From: Bacillota bacterium
GTDB taxonomy: Bacteria; Bacillota; Clostridia; Christensenellales; SZUA-584
Reading direction: 5' to 3'
DNA: 5,449 bases
Assembly (NCBI GenBank): GCA_023396555.1
Contig: JAEWWC010000090.1
Coordinates: 1-5,449 of the forward strand
Made by a program: the position numbers and the translations under genes. Position 1 is the stretch's first letter. The number at the start of each line of letters is the position of its first letter. Shown piece after piece: positions 5,151 to 5,449 of this stretch. Below the pieces are notes generated by a model that worked only from the letters and a program-made list of their open reading frames with translations, was not told where the DNA came from and did not search any database.

Positions 5151-5449
5151 TCAGCCGCCGACGGAACCGTCCCAGGTGTCCACCTTGGTCCGCTTCATCT
5201 CTTCCTCGTCGAACCAGCGAGTGGTCACGGCTTTGGTTTCGGTGAAGAAGCGCATGCCATCCTTGCCCAGTGTATGCAGGTCGCCGAAGAACGACTGCTT
5301 GTGACCGGTGAACGGGAATACGCCCACGGGCACCGGTATGCCCACGTTCACGCCCACCATGCCTCCGTGCGTATGCCGCGCGAACTCGCGGGCGTAGTAG
5401 CCGCTCTGCGTGAATATGACGGAGCCGTTGGCGAAGCGGTTCTTGTTCA
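5151..5449 (-). CDS. mmsA: CoA-acylating methylmalonate-semialdehyde dehydrogenase, C-terminal part
   Basis: The last 98 residues of an aldehyde-dehydrogenase-superfamily enzyme; the 5' part lies beyond the right edge. This family (MmsA/IolA) oxidises methylmalonate or malonate semialdehyde with NAD and CoA to propionyl-CoA or acetyl-CoA in valine, inositol or beta-alanine breakdown. The C-terminal signature is clear: GSVIFTQSGYYAREFA, then GMVGVNVGIPVPVGVFPFTG, then SFFGDLHTLGKDGMRFFTE and KAVTTRW. The IPVP and GDLH...GKDG motifs distinguish this branch from other aldehyde dehydrogenases. The catalytic cysteine is outside the window. The last ~19 residues (DEEEMKRTKVDTWDG and on) appear as a polar tail past the usual end. 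Its stop at 5151 is followed by a terminator, so it is not part of the sporulation-related operon. The symbol iolA would apply if inositol genes lie upstream. Confidence 0.93.
   Translation of the reverse strand, partial: NKNRFANGSVIFTQSGYYAREFARHTHGGMVGVNVGIPVPVGVFPFTGHKQSFFGDLHTLGKDGMRFFTETKAVTTRWFDEEEMKRTKVDTWDGSVGG

Overview
The window looks like part of a chromosome from a GC-rich, spore-forming Firmicute, most likely an anaerobic member of the Clostridia. The reasons are a clear SpoIIID regulator, a SpoIID/LytB-family protein, a type I dockerin, a cohesin-type domain, and purine-rich ribosome binding sites. The species cannot be named from this sequence. All supported genes lie on the minus strand, so transcription runs from high to low coordinates. 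I saw no tRNA, rRNA, CRISPR array or insertion sequence, and no gene-free stretch longer than about 215 bases.

In transcription order, the window opens with the C-terminal end of a CoA-acylating methylmalonate-semialdehyde dehydrogenase (5151-5449, cut by the window edge). It is closed by a hairpin terminator (5095-5132). A 215-base gap then leads to a two-gene unit. The first gene (3187-4935) encodes a secreted 582-residue protein with a signal peptide, a SpoIID/LytB region, a small beta-type module and a C-terminal type I dockerin. The second (1954-3174, TTG start) follows after 12 bases. It encodes a secreted protein with a cohesin-type domain, two copies of a ~55-residue module, and a C-terminal membrane anchor with a basic tail. 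A terminator (1867-1907) ends this unit.

Next is spoIIID (1501-1749), preceded by a sigma-E-like promoter and followed by a strong terminator that overlaps its stop codon. Another promoter (1403-1431) then starts a tandem cluster of three small membrane-protein genes (1020-1352, 415-1020, 1-415). They are joined by TGATG stop/start overlaps and look like paralogues built on a DUF4064-like core; two of them carry an extracytoplasmic insert.

The most notable feature is the adjacent pair: a SpoIID-type peptidoglycan enzyme with a dockerin, and a membrane-anchored protein with a cohesin. Cohesins bind dockerins, so the pair may form a small cellulosome-like system that tethers a cell-wall enzyme to a membrane. 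It sits beside spoIIID, in the slot where many clostridia have spoIID-spoIIQ-spoIIID. The domain calls come from reading the sequence; binding, localisation and a sporulation role are inferences.
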